This document shows, piece after piece, positions 1 through 10,722 of a stretch of 64,000 nucleotides of DNA. The notes beneath the pieces are model-generated. The model made no database searches and was not told the DNA's origin. It saw only the letters and a list, made by a program, of their open reading frames with translations. Position 1 is the stretch's first letter. The number at the start of each line of letters is the position of its first letter. A program made the position numbers and the translations under genes. The DNA lies in NCBI GenBank assembly GCA_022813625.1, contig JAKLMB010000027.1:372001-436000 (forward strand), given 5' to 3'. The stretch comes from Aaosphaeria pasadenensis (Eukaryota > Ascomycota > Dothideomycetes > Pleosporales).

Positions 1-642
1 AAGCAGGTGCGTTGGACTTTTGCACACTCCCAGGCTTGCCTAGCATGGCAGATCAGGGGTGGGCTTGGAAATCGAATGGAGCCCTGGCTAATGAATGAAA
101 CAGACTCGCTATGAGGTCCGCAAGACTCTCGCTGGTATTCGCGCAAAGGCATAGACGACCCTTTTTGGTTGGGTCGGGTTACGAAGCAATCGAGACTGGC
201 GCCGGAAGTGGAAGGACATTTGCATTTCACGAGCATTCCGAATGGATCTCCTAGCATCTTAAAATTCGATTCCTCTGTTCAGGGTGAATTTTCTGTGGGA
301 ACGGTGCAATTCGGGTCGGGTTAAAGACGGCTCTTTTTTGCGAATATAGTAGCAAAAGAGCCAAAATTCCAAAACAGTTCATGAAAGCGCAACCAGAGTG
401 CCATAATTGATATCCCATTATGATTTTTCTACCATTGAAGAAAGTGTTATTCTATCACCGTGTGCAATGTCGTCAGCGCCAGAATCGCAGTTCTCCCCCA
501 GTAGCCCACTGCCCACAGTGCCACAGTCGGATTTTTCGCTAAATTGCCCACAAGCGTGCGCGCGCGAAAACCGAAAGCTTGTGGCTAACCCCAACGCAAC
601 CCACCAAACGTCCCACCTCCCACCTCAACCGCACAATACAAG
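1..642. other. Intergenic region upstream of NAC-alpha
   Basis: No coding region is supported here. The segment is the promoter and 5' leader of the NAC-alpha gene. The last 80 bases before the ATG are C/A-rich, as is common for highly expressed fungal genes. A longer reading frame running through 407-835 is in another frame of the real gene and is not credited. Confidence 0.6.
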
Positions 643-1464
643 ATGTCCAACCCAAGAATTGAAGAACTTCCCGACGAGCCCGAGAAGAAGGGCGCCGAGA
701 TCGAGGATGCTGAGGACAGCTCCGACTCCGAGGTTGAGGCTTCTGGTGAGGCTGGCATCCCCGCAGGTGCCTCTGTCGCCGTCCACTCCCGCAACGAGAA
801 GAAGGCTCGCAAGGCCATTGGAAAGCTCGGCTTGAAGCACATCGAGGGAATCACTCGCGTTACTCTTCGCCGACCGAAGAACGTACGTATATACCAGTCG
901 GTCAATTGAGGGGCAGGCTCGAACGTTTTGCTCGGATATGAAATGACGAGTTGATATATGGCTTGGAGCGGTATCTAATTTGTGTGCATAGATCCTCTTC
1001 GTCATCAACCAGCCCGACGTCTACAAGTCCCCATCAAGCAACACCTACATGTAAGTAATGATCATACAAGGCTTCGTGCATTATAGTCTACTCTTCCTAG
1101 ATTATTGCTAACCTGTTATTGCAGCATCTTTGGTGAGGCTAAGATTGAGGACTTGAACTCTCAGGCCCAGGCTTCTGCTGCCCAGCAGCTCGCCGCCGCC
1201 GAAGCCCAGGGCCATGACCACGCTGGCCACGACCATGACCATGACCACGACCACGATCACGATCACGGCAAGGGCAAGGCTCCTGTTGAGGACAAGAAGG
1301 AGGAGGAAGAGGATGATGACGAGGAGGTCGATGACTCTGGTCTCGAGGCCAAGGACATTGAGCTTGTCATGCAACAGGCCAGTGTCTCACGGAAGAAGGC
1401 CGTGAAGGCCCTCAAGGAGAACGACAACGACATCGTCAACTCCATCATGGCCCTCAGCATATAA
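643..1464 (+). CDS. EGD2: Nascent polypeptide-associated complex subunit alpha (NAC-alpha)
   Basis: Exons are 643-882, 992-1050 and 1125-1464, giving 212 aa. NAC-alpha pairs with NAC-beta on the ribosome near the exit tunnel, shields nascent chains and prevents mis-targeting to the ER. The acidic N-terminus (about 1-45) is followed by the NAC domain (about 49-110), including the basic block KLGLKHIEGITRVTLRRPKN, and a C-terminal UBA domain (about 172-212, ending NDNDIVNSIMALSI). Both introns have GT-AG borders (GTACGT, GTAAGT) and keep the frame; the codon for Ile100 is split. An alternating His/Asp run lies at residues 130-147 (nine His), followed by a Lys/Glu/Asp-rich linker. The length fits the fungal family. 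The start lies after a C/A-rich leader and gives the expected N-terminus. Confidence 0.96.
1213..1266 (+). repeat. His/Asp-coding repeat in NAC-alpha
   Basis: A run of alternating CAC/CAT and GAC/GAT codons encodes residues 130-147 of NAC-alpha, with nine histidines. It sits between the NAC and UBA domains. Synonymous codons are mixed, so it is a protein-level repeat rather than a fresh microsatellite expansion. Confidence 0.85.
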
Positions 1465-1975
1465 GCTCGCCATGCTCGCTAAAAGGCTTACTCCGAGAAA
1501 GACTAGATGACTTGACTCGAGTAACTAAAATCTACGGGCTTCTATCACTCATGTAAAAGAACTTCTGAAATGGAATTTATGCATGAATGATCCCAAGGTC
1601 ACATATTACTTCCCAACTTGGTTTATGTGTATTACGTGTGTGCCTGAACTTAAATACCTATGACATTTGAAACTTGGTCTCATAACAACGAATCTAGTGA
1701 CGTTCCATCTCCTCGGAAGATTGAATATCATCTTATTTTGGGCAGAGCTACGGCCCTCATGTGATTCGTAGCTATGTAAGGTTGACATTAACTCATTTCA
1801 ATTACTGCTCTCTGTTCTGTCCCAGTTGCTCCGATTTAGGGCGCACAGCTCGGCAATGGTAGGACATATCCGAAGTTAGGCCGAATGTGCCAAGCTTGAC
1901 CTCTGGAAGATCCGGTCACCCTTCTCTCCATCACGAAAACGCATCCCCACCACAAACTCGTCCAATTCCATCACA

Positions 1976-2740
1976 ATGGCCGTCGGAGTACGTTCTGTAT
2001 CCTTTCGTATACCCCTTGAAGCTTAATGTAGCCCAATTGATACCCCGGCGAGGCGCCGTTTCCCCCAATCGCAGCTTCAAAGATCGAATGCAGAAAACTA
2101 ACTCAACAATCATCAACAGCGCAGCGCCGCCCTCAAGCTTGACTGGACCAAGATCGGCACCCAGCTTGGTCTCAAAGGCAACACTGCCGTTGCCCTTCAA
2201 TCCTTCAAGAAGCGCAACGACGATGCGCGCCGCAAAGTCACCGTTCTCTCCGAGCAGCCCCAGACTGTCGACTTCGCCTACTACCGCTCCATCCTGAAGA
2301 ACACCGCCGTCATCGATGAGATCGAGAAGCAGTTCAGTGCTTTCAAGCCCCAGACATACGATGTCAACAGGCAGATCAAGGCCATCGAAGCTTTCGAGGC
2401 ACAGGCTGTCAAGAGCGCCGAGGAAACCAAGAGCGTTGTTGACAAGGAGTTGAGCGACTTGCAGAAGACCTTGAAGAACATCGAGGAGGCCAGGCCATTC
2501 GAGGATCTCACCGTTGTATGTTGATCCCGTTTATGACAATGATGACAAAAGCGATTCTGATAACGATATAGGATGAAGTTGCTGCTGCTCAGCCCGACAT
2601 TGACAGGCGCACCGAACAGCTCGTGTCCAAGGGCCGCTGGGCCGTTCCCGGTTACAAGGTAAGACCTGTCATTTGGAATCCATCAAGAACATGCATTGAC
2701 CATCTTGTAGGAGAAATTCGGCGACCTTTCCGTCCTATAG
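1976..2740 (+). CDS. ATP7: Mitochondrial F1Fo ATP synthase subunit d
   Basis: Exons are 1976-1987, 2120-2515, 2572-2658 and 2711-2740, giving 174 aa, the usual fungal subunit d length. Subunit d is a peripheral-stalk (stator) component on the matrix face of complex V. The protein starts MAVG-RSAALKLDWTKIG and continues through the helical stretch with TVDFAYYRSILKN and YDVNRQIKAIEAFEAQ to the family C-terminus KEKFGDLSVL. The first coding exon is only 12 bases (MAVG), followed by a 132-bp intron, and the last is 30 bases, so automatic gene finders may miss both ends. All junctions are GT-AG and preserve frame. It lies in tandem with NAC-alpha, about 0.5 kb downstream, each apparently with its own promoter. 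Confidence 0.95.
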
Positions 2741-3900
2741 ACGTTTTTTCTCTCGTGCCAAAATATCCCCGGATTGGGCTGTACTACGTATTGTGAATAG
2801 CTTTGAGGTCCCAATGCAATCATAGATCGATCTAGTCCCAAGATGATGCCAGTTGCGTGATAGTTTCTGATCTCTTAATGATGTTGATCTCGATTGTTCT
2901 ACTTGTTATAAATCCTCTCGTCTGAGGATTTTGCGGTCGCCCCAGGAGTGTCCGATTTTGACTCGGCCAGGAATGATTGGAGCCAACTTTGATATCTATT
3001 CCCTCGAGTTCTTCCATCTCATAATCGCTCGGGTGGATCTCGAGCCACACAAGGATCTTTTTGGTCACGGTAGCGGTCGGACAAATCGCTACAGGAATAT
3101 ACAGAAGGTCCTATTACGGTGATCAGACATTGATCTGCCTACCTAATTTTCTGTCACAGTAAAAGGCATTCACAGCATGCCCAATAACTGTTTAAGGCCA
3201 CTATGTATTTGAAGCCTGGTTCGACGGAACCCATCTAGCATCCCCTTACGGTTCGAGATGTCATGAAGGAAAAATTAGAAAGCGACTGGAATGCCTATGC
3301 ACTCATGATGGTGGTTACTCCGTACATGGGGTGTATATCACACAGATATTTTTATTGTTCACCTTGTTGGTTGTTGATCCAGCAAATAGAGGATCCAGAT
3401 TGGTCCAAGAACATGAGATTGGTGCCAGATGGGCGGTTGTTCAATGGCCAACGTGTGGTTCGTCCCACCCAGCATGTTGTACAACATGACTTTGAAACTG
3501 CCCCTGTTAAGCCCAAACAAAGCACGAGAGTGCTTTCAAAGAAGTAAACACTCCGAGTATTCATCCATCCACCCAAGACTCAATAAAACCAAATAATCAA
3601 AGGCCCATCGCTTTTCGGTGGCCTGAAAGACATCTAAAAGTCCTATGGATCAACTTCAATCTGCCACTTGTAATCTAGCATGGTGGAGACAGAAGCCCAA
3701 AACTTAGATATCGAAGGCGTCAGTGCGACGTGTCGCCGTTAGCTACAAGTGCGACCTGCACGATAATGCTCATGCAAATGCTATTGGTGGTTGGCCACGA
3801 CCTACTTACTTATAGATTTGATCTCGTCTCCTCGCGCAGAATTTCTGGACCACATCGTCAAGACCAACCTTTCCCCTGTGTCTGATTCAAACAATTGGAT
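2741..3900. other. Intergenic region without a supported gene
   Basis: I see no convincing gene. An open frame at 3263-3547 (94 codons) has no recognisable domain and starts in the middle of AT-rich sequence. It could be a remnant exon, but nothing supports this. Confidence 0.5.
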
Positions 3901-4610
3901 ATGGAGCTACGCCAGTTTTTCAAACCCCTTAGTCTCAACAGCAATGTGTGGGCAGTGTATGGAGTTGTCACTGTTGCTGCATCTACTTCGTCGACGGCAC
4001 ACCATGTATGTATGCACAGCACCTAGGTATCCTCAAATCATACCACGCACGCTACTTACAACTTTCGTGAAAGCAGTTCTCATCTGCACCAACACCAACA
4101 CCAGACCATCGGACAGCGAGCATGAAGACTCCATCAATCGAACAATCGTTGCTCTTCCCCTACAGTCTCGACACTTCAGACCTGGCCACAACACTACTCA
4201 GCAAAACGCGAGCGAGCGGTCCGTGGCCAACGTCCTTGACGAGTTATAAAAATTCAAAACTAGTGGCAAATCCGACACCAATATCTACGATCAACGCATC
4301 CGAGAAGAGAGATAGCGAGGGGATGAGCGTCGGTGTCAAAGTCGGCATCGGTCTCACACTTGGTATTCTTGCCTCTGCTCTTGCATTCTGGTTGATATTC
4401 GATTCATGTTATCTGAGAAGGAAAAGACGCGAAAGAGCGATGATGAATGCGGTGGAGGAAGTGGTGCGAGCAGACATACAGGAAAGCCAGGAGCGCATAG
4501 TGCTGGAGAGTCGAGTCTCGATTGTGTTTAATGATGATACTGCTAGCGAAGAGGTCAATGTCGATATGCCGAGGAATGGTATGTCGCTCCCACGAAGAGA
4601 CAGGGACTAA
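3901..4610 (+). CDS. Putative single-pass membrane protein, unknown function
   Basis: The proposed exons are 3901-4005 and 4077-4610, with a 71-bp GT-AG intron, giving 212 aa. I do not recognise a family. A Ser/Thr/Pro-rich segment (roughly residues 30-100) is followed by one strong transmembrane helix (MSVGVKVGIGLTLGILASAL and following residues, about 105-130). Next comes a basic stop-transfer cluster (YLRRKRRER) and a charged cytoplasmic tail of about 75 residues. This architecture resembles fungal surface sensors and glycosylated single-pass proteins, but there is no WSC or CFEM domain. The first exon lacks a clear signal peptide, so the true N-terminus may differ; the second exon with the TM segment is the reliable part. 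Confidence 0.45.
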
Positions 4611-5920
4611 TAAGGGTACAAACAATAACGCGATGATTGATATCCACGATTATCTTTCATCATTTGAGAATGACGAAGAAACATAACCGGTGGGGCGTGA
4701 TAGAGTGCAGCATATAAGGAAAGGTACCCCATCTGTCACTTTGGGCATGTCATCGAACCTATAATCCACTGATAGTTTTCTGCGAGAGCTCGCTGTCTAT
4801 GGCTTCCTATTATCAGAGTCAGTGTGTTCTCCTTTCAGGGTATTTTCCGATTCAATTCGTATATGTTGTATTGCTAGAAGTGGCCCTTCAAATCAAGAAT
4901 CGAGGCATTGCTTACAAGTTCTTTTGACAAATTCACTCGGGAAAATTTCGCTGGAAAGTTCCCACGTAATTGTAGCTTTGCTGTGCCTTGGTCTGATTGA
5001 TCGATCCATACAGAGGTTGTGACAAGAATACGCAATGTCCCCGCTGTGCACTGACTCACGTCGGCAGCGGTAGTTGCACGTCAGAGAGTCTCGAAACCGC
5101 TCCACGCTGTTGAGGGCCCTGGATAGGTTCACTAGTTGTATGATTAGGCCTATGCCTGAGGTCAATCTTTCACAATTTCATATCCTTGCGAACTATAAAT
5201 GTTCCCACATGCAGGTGACAATGTGCCTTATCGTCAATGCGTGTTTTCGGCTCCAGAATCTAGGTCGAGGATTCACGGCGAGAGTGCCGAGTGCGTCACT
5301 CAACCGAACTTGCAAACGGCTGTCAACCAAATCCTGGTATTTGGGCTGCTTGCTGTTGGCTGGATATGCTGTAACATGATTCAGCCTGTATCCCCGCAAT
5401 GGAGGATCACCGCAAGTCTGGCAAAAGTCGCTGCGAATAAGGTTTACACTACGTTTTGAGCAGCAGGGATCTTTACGCCCCCTGCAATCCAGGTAAATTA
5501 TGCCTGCCTTCACGGTGCAGTTAAGGTTTTCAAACAACGAGTGAAGAACCATGATCATTGCTTCTTTCGACTGCAGGAGTAGGTATTTTTCATTATTATT
5601 CGTCCCTTCTGCTATTAGTCTGCGGCAAATTCCTTGCGATAACTGCAACAAACTGCAGCCGAGCCCACCTGGGCTGCAGAGACGGTAGTTTAATCAGAGA
5701 CTTGCTATACAGGATGATAATTACGTTGCAGGCAATGGCATGAGTCGGCGCTATAGGTTATGTATTGGAAGAGCCACCGGACCTGAAAAGCGTGATTGAT
5801 GTGAGTTCGCTTTAAGTAATGAGCTGTGGCCTATGCAGATATATACTTCCATGTTCCACCGAACAAATACAGTCAGGAAACCACCCGTTCATTAACATAT
5901 CTCCCAATTACTGGTTCATC
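4611..5920. other. Intergenic region without a supported gene
   Basis: Several medium open frames on both strands overlap each other in 5190-5650 and none shows a domain, membrane pattern or splice structure I can support. The last few hundred bases are the promoter region of the rhodopsin-like gene. Confidence 0.5.
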
Positions 5921-7184
5921 ATGACACCCCCTGACGAAGGGGCTCTTAGACATGAATCCCAAGCTACACTCATCAACTCCTTGGCCATCATATTTGCCAG
6001 CCTATCCACTATAGCCGTTTTCTTACGCCTTTATACTCGTCTCAGGATTCTTAACGTATTTGGGGCAGACGATGTGATGATTGCACTCGCTCAGGTACTT
6101 GCAATCGCAACATCAGTGACAACAGTCCTAGGTAACTGGCTACTTGAGTATTCCCACTGCAATTCCATGGCTCATTGTAGACAGAGGCTAAACACGGACT
6201 TGGCCGGCATACGAAGTTCGTACCAGCAGGTGATGCTCTAAAGCAACTAAAGGTATTCGCTGATACTTTGGCTCACGAGTGTGGCTTATCTAACTTTTAC
6301 CAGCTGCTTTATGCCAACATCATGATCTACAATGCTTCTCAAATACTGACGAAAGTATCATTCCTGATTCTATATCGCAGACTTTTTCCATCAGTCCGCA
6401 TTCAAAAAGTATGTTTCTGGCTGATGATATGCATCGCTTTTTGGGGAATCACACAAGAGTATGTCCGCCGCATTGGTTTGTCAAATTGTTGTTGACTGGT
6501 AGCAGATTCATTGTTGGATTTTCTTGCACGCCGCTTACAAGCTTTCTTCCCAGCATGGAGGGCAAATGTATATACACGCTTCCAGTCTGGTACTTGACAT
6601 CATGCATGAACATCGTCACGGATTTCGTGGTATTCCTCATCCCAGTCGTCCCAGTGCTAAAGTTGCACATGGGATCGAAACAAAAGGGAATGCTCCTTGG
6701 CCTCTTCTGTCTAGGTTTCTTGTGAGCATACGAACAAACCTCAAAGATATCATCGAGCTAATTTTCCGGAAGCACTTGCATCATGTCACTAGTTCGTCTG
6801 TCAACACTACACAAAGGCATCAACACCCAGGACCCTTTCTGGGACAATGCACCAGCAGCATACTGGTCAGTCGTCGAACTTAACTGTGGCATCATATGCG
6901 CTTGCCTCCCAACCATGCGACCTCTGATACAAAGAATCACTCCGCATTTGCTTTCGACCGGGCCAAGAACAAGAACGAACACGAACTTTTCCAACGAGCT
7001 CGATAGGTTCCCCAAGCACGACACACAGACTAATAAAGACGTTGAGCACGGTATCTTCGTACAAAAGGATCTGGAGGTGCATAGTACGACAGAACTTCGA
7101 ACTTCCCTGGGTTATGCACCTTCACTCGACTCTACAAGCAATAAGACCACTCCAGAGGGACAGCAAGTGCGGCAAGCGATATGA
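5921..7184 (+). CDS. Fungal rhodopsin-like integral membrane protein (PTH11/SAT-type)
   Basis: Exons are 5921-6131, 6185-6252, 6304-6458, 6506-6721 and 6773-7184, giving 353 aa. The four introns are 49-53 bp. It belongs to the fungal rhodopsin-like seven-TM family (Fung_rhodopsin domain), which includes PTH11-type receptors and many proteins in secondary-metabolite clusters; the ligand is unknown. Family landmarks in order are the TM1 start TLINSLAIIFASLSTIAVFL, RLYTRLRILNVFGADDVMI, GLGRHTKFVP, LLYANIMIYNASQILTKVSFLILYR, the W-x-N-like C-x-x-N-I-V-T-D motif (SCMNIVTDFVVFLIP), IRL-type TM6 and a final helix with ELNCGIICACLPTMRPL. The tail after about residue 275 is hydrophilic. There is no N-terminal CFEM domain. 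The acceptor of intron 1 was placed at the second AG because the first gives a stop. Confidence 0.88.
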
Positions 7185-8059
7185 GCATGTCGTATGCCAT
7201 GTTGGCTGTGAAAAGGTTGACTGAGACGGACTAGTACCATCATACCCAATACAATTAGTCTGGAATCATGAAGTAAACCCAAGAACCCGTGACCAATTCG
7301 CCCGCAGATTCAGCCTGCCAGGTTCCTTGGCCTTTTCGTGATCTGCATCAGACCTGTGTCTCGCCAACTGTTGTATGTATACATTGAATCATAGAATTCG
7401 AGCTTGGTGTATCAGGACCAGAAAACAGGCGAATGAGACCAGAGTATACACTCCATCTATGCCCCATCTAAGTAAGCTTTCGGGGACATATCTAGAAGCA
7501 TCTTGACAGCAACCCTTCAATGCCCTATGTCGATCATGACTTGTAGTGCTTCAGCCCAGTTCCAGTTGCGGGAAAGTGGTGATGCCGGATTGTGGTATTG
7601 TTACGACTCATTGGCAACGGCTCGGGAGATTGCCCATTGAAGTATGATGCGTCGCGTGCCCTTGTACGGCATGACCGACCTGCATTCAATACGACTACGA
7701 ATTTGCACGAGTTGCCCCCAGAAATACTCTCCGAATTGTTTCGAACTGCTGTCGAGGCCGAGGTTTGCAAATATAGGAAAGGTAATTTCTACACAATGTA
7801 TCTTGCACACACCTTGAAAACAAGTCGCATCGAATGGCCTGTGAAGTCTTCTAAAGCTATGCTTAATTAGGAAGGATGTTAGTGGAGATTACGACGCATT
7901 AAAGCTTCGCCAATCGCGATAGATATGCTCAACTCGTGCGTGGGGCATATGTCAACCCTAGCGTCATCTAATCACTTCGCTGGGCTTTAAGCACTTTACT
8001 TTATAGAACGTGTCCTCCAAAGAGCCAAAGAGAGTTTCATTGCAAACACCTTAACGAAA
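7185..8059. other. Intergenic region with an F-box-like fragment
   Basis: Apart from the fragment described separately near 7.7 kb, I see no gene. The 3' part is the promoter of the DUF3632 gene. Confidence 0.5.
7674..7870 (+). pseudogene. Possible F-box gene remnant
   Basis: A short open frame encodes LHELPPEILSELFRTAVEAE, which looks like the first half of a fungal F-box. The expected leucine-rich or variable C-terminal region is absent; the frame stops about 40 codons later and no plausible downstream exon was found. Fungal genomes carry many decayed F-box genes, so I interpret this as a relic. It could also be chance similarity, because the matching stretch is only about 20 residues. Confidence 0.3.
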
Positions 8060-8950
8060 ATGCCGCCAAAAAGTGAGAGTGAGATAATGGAGACAATCGA
8101 CAAAATTTCGGGGGAAGCAGAAAAAATTGATGCAATAGCCGAAATTCGAGGACACTTCAGGCCGGAGAGCGACAGCAAGTTCTATCCCATCATACAGAAG
8201 TACAACAATGGAAAATTGAACCTAGAGGAGGCGATTCAGACATTGCTCGAACCTATTGAAAAAGCCAACGATGGAGAAGATATCAATGTCTTGGATCTAT
8301 GGTATAGCTTCATTCATTCGGCGAAGCGGACTCCTTTCAGAAATGCGGAAAGCCACGATCGGCTAGGTAAACTATTGAAAGGAATCAAGGTGCATTCGAA
8401 CAACGAGGCACCCAAAGAAGACTATGCTGGCCTTCGCGATTTTGGACTGGCTGCACGAGAAACGATGAACGATAGTCCAGGCGTTGGTGCGGGATACACC
8501 GAGCCAGAAGCGCATGCTTATGCGAACATGCAGTACTTCTATGCAACCATTTCGAGAGATGGTACTTTTGATCTTTGGCTATATGCCATTTGGGAAATGC
8601 GCGCTGCGCTTGAGAATCATCAGGCAGATGATGGACCTGACGATGCGCACAAACCAGGCACAGCACTACAGAAGTACCGGGCACGCGTTCCTGCAGCGGC
8701 AGCGTGGATCTTTGGTGCAGGCCACAAGTTATATCAAAAAGAGGAGGATATGACACCTAAACGACCAAACGAAGGAAACCCAGCACGAGGAGGCGAGCTG
8801 TGGAAAGGAATGGCGGGCTTTAGCAAGGAACGATGGGCGCTCTGGAAGAGTCGATTTGAGGAGATTGGTCAGATGGATAATGTTGACGAATATACAAGGA
8901 ATATTGCCAAAGAGGCAGTGTCCGCCATGGCAGAAAGCGAGAAGAGTTGA
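8060..8950 (+). CDS. DUF3632 family protein
   Basis: A single-exon gene of 296 aa. It looks like the fungal DUF3632 family: an N-terminal segment with alternating acidic helices (SKFYPIIQKYNNGKLNLEEA, LLEPIEKAND), the FRNAESHDRLGKLL-like motif, and a core with LWYSFIHSAK and AYANMQYFYATISRDGTFDL. The core continues through FDLWLYAIWEMRAALE and VPAAAAWIFGAGHKLY, and the C-terminus contains GFSKERWALWKSRF. The biochemical role is unknown; no catalytic motif, signal peptide or membrane segment is visible. The start ATGCCGCCA has an A at -3. The family is often expanded in fungi and lies in variable regions, which fits this gene-sparse neighbourhood. Confidence 0.85.
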   Translation: MPPKSESEIMETIDKISGEAEKIDAIAEIRGHFRPESDSKFYPIIQKYNNGKLNLEEAIQTLLEPIEKANDGEDINVLDLWYSFIHSAKRTPFRNAESHDRLGKLLKGIKVHSNNEAPKEDYAGLRDFGLAARETMNDSPGVGAGYTEPEAHAYANMQYFYATISRDGTFDLWLYAIWEMRAALENHQADDGPDDAHKPGTALQKYRARVPAAAAWIFGAGHKLYQKEEDMTPKRPNEGNPARGGELWKGMAGFSKERWALWKSRFEEIGQMDNVDEYTRNIAKEAVSAMAESEKS

Positions 8951-9350
8951 ACATGTGTATTTGGAAGAGTATATATAATTGACTAGATCAAATTCACAAC
9001 ATGCCATCACTGAACAAAGATTCACTAGTCACAGCCTGAAGACATATCATCCACAGCTTCTACCTTCATTCTCATGCTCAGTCCATTATGTGATATATTC
9101 ATCAAGCTGTGTGACGCTGCCATCACTAACGAGTGCTGCATTCATGCATGATAAATTATTCACTGTATCGCAGTGTGATCACACGAACTCTTCCACGATA
9201 TATAAGTCCCTTTCGATGATATACAATATCAACGACATATCGTTTTGCACATCATTCGAAGGTTGCAACTTCTTTATATACCTGAAAATCCCTCGAAATT
9301 GTGACCGACAATTACCATCCCTACACTTTACCTAACGTAAACTCCACAAG
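8951..9350. other. Intergenic region, promoter of the small Pro-rich gene
   Basis: AT-rich sequence with several TATA-like stretches and no coding signal. Confidence 0.5.
9274..9280 (+). promoter_or_regulatory. TATA box candidate
   Basis: TTTATATA-type element about 75 bases upstream of the ATG at 9351, in a C/A-rich leader. Position and context fit a fungal TATA box; there is no experimental support. Confidence 0.4.
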
Positions 9351-9635
9351 ATGCCGATGTTCAATGGCGACGGTAGTCCTTGGAATCAACATCAACATTA
9401 CTGGGGAATTCCACACATTTACCAACCTCCGATTATTCCCATGCACCCCCAGCCTATGATGGGAGCAGGATTTGGCTTCATGGGCCCCGGAATCCCTCTA
9501 AATCCATATGCAATGGCTCTACCTCCTCCGCCGCCAGTTGCTCAAGTTGGAGGCATTCTAGCAGGAATTAATCCAAATTATGCATCTGGGCTTAGCCATG
9601 CGCAATGTCCGAACCCCGATCCTCATCGGCATTAG
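9351..9635 (+). CDS. Small Pro/Gly/Met-rich hypothetical protein
   Basis: An unspliced frame of 94 aa with low-complexity composition: many Pro, Gly, Met and His, a PPPPP run, and motifs such as IIPMHPQPMMGAGFGFMGPG. No family was recognised and no signal peptide is visible. Support for coding comes from the good leader (CTCCACAAG before ATG), an upstream TATA-like element and the non-random composition. It may be a stress- or development-linked small protein or a non-coding region with a chance frame. Confidence 0.4.
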   Translation: MPMFNGDGSPWNQHQHYWGIPHIYQPPIIPMHPQPMMGAGFGFMGPGIPLNPYAMALPPPPPVAQVGGILAGINPNYASGLSHAQCPNPDPHRH

Positions 9636-9900
9636 AATTAGAACTTTGGATCACTTGTGGCGGGGACACGAAAATTGGTAGTGATGTCGAAGGTTCAGGC
9701 AGGGTCACTTGGGGGTTACAGTTTTCAGTAGAGATCATTCTTCTCGGCTCCATTTCTACATCATTATCATTTTCTGGTCTTGGCCATCATTGAGCATGAT
9801 TTGTAAGTGATGAGAGACTTCCTTGGTGTGCCTAGGCTCCGGTAGTCTCTCATAATCAAACATATTTTGGGCCCGCTGGCGCTGCTACTGGCGTCCGAGA

Positions 9901-10722
9901 TTAGGTAGCTTTGATCTTCTCCAGCCAATTCAAGAGCAATCCATTGAACTCCTCACTTCTTGTACTCTGGGGCCAGTGCCCCGGTGAATCCCCAATCACT
10001 ATCACCTCGTCCAATTCACCCATGCCTAGTGCTCGTTCTTTTTCTGCCTTCTCATCTTCAGTATAGACAACAAGTCTTGGACAAGCACGCTTGGACACCA
10101 ATCTTGCGTGGACCTCCGATCGTCCTAGTCCTTCGTCTCCTTTACCATAGAAATCGTACACACATCCGGCCACAACATGCTTGGGTGTTCCCAAAACTCG
10201 ACGGAAATACCATTGTTTCATCCATTCGGGGACATTACCAGCAGTAAGACCTCCAGGCTGGTCTCCATAAACCGCGAGCGCCCAATCATGAGCATCTGCG
10301 TTCTGTAGAGTCGGAATCGATGCATCGCAGATCTCTCCAGAATTCCAATAGGGTGGATCGATGATGATGACCGCTTTGGTCAACTCGGCATGAAGCACGG
10401 AGAAGATAGAGGTCACAACACCGCCTTGAGAATGTCCCATCACCAATACATCCTTGCTGAAGCCAAGATGTTTGAGTAGAGAAGCTGCGTCAGAGGCCAG
10501 ACTTTGTGTGCTGAACGATGCCGATTCTGGCGCCGTCGATCGTCCATGTCCACGCGCGTCATATGCAATCACATAATGTGTTTTCGCGAGGACTGGAATT
10601 TGCCAGGACCAATCGTGTGAATCGCAGCACCATCCGTGAATGAGAAGTATCGGTGGGTTCGAAGAATCCCCGTTTGTAGTGTAGAATAGCGAAATAGATT
10701 CGTCAATGTTTAGGAATGGCAT
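9901..10722 (-). CDS. Alpha/beta hydrolase
   Basis: An intronless gene of 273 aa with a complete alpha/beta-hydrolase fold. The oxyanion HGW motif is at 29-31, the D-A-R-G-H-G-R-S loop at 55-62, the nucleophile elbow GHSQGG has Ser98, and the catalytic His is probably H249 (SPGHWPQ). The acid residue is likely in the 220s (YTEDE region). It is of the haloalkane-dehalogenase/epoxide-hydrolase/esterase type; the substrate cannot be read from the sequence. There is no signal peptide, so it is probably cytosolic. It lies about 0.8 kb from the SnoaL-like gene on the same strand and may belong to the same small metabolic module as the reductase and P450 to its right (inference). Confidence 0.9.
   Translation of the reverse strand: MPFLNIDESISLFYTTNGDSSNPPILLIHGWCCDSHDWSWQIPVLAKTHYVIAYDARGHGRSTAPESASFSTQSLASDAASLLKHLGFSKDVLVMGHSQGGVVTSIFSVLHAELTKAVIIIDPPYWNSGEICDASIPTLQNADAHDWALAVYGDQPGGLTAGNVPEWMKQWYFRRVLGTPKHVVAGCVYDFYGKGDEGLGRSEVHARLVSKRACPRLVVYTEDEKAEKERALGMGELDEVIVIGDSPGHWPQSTRSEEFNGLLLNWLEKIKAT

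Noticed and set aside
407..835. 142-codon frame overlapping NAC-alpha exon 1
   Set aside because: Different frame of a well-supported gene; composition is a shadow of it.
1887..2297. 136-codon frame over the ATP7 start
   Set aside because: Runs through the ATP7 intron and exon in another frame; the spliced ATP7 model explains the region.
3263..3547. 94-codon frame in the 2.7-3.9 kb gap
   Set aside because: No family, poor start, no splice partner exons.
5193..5651. 152-codon minus-strand frame
   Set aside because: Overlaps equally long plus-strand frames and shows no domain or membrane pattern.
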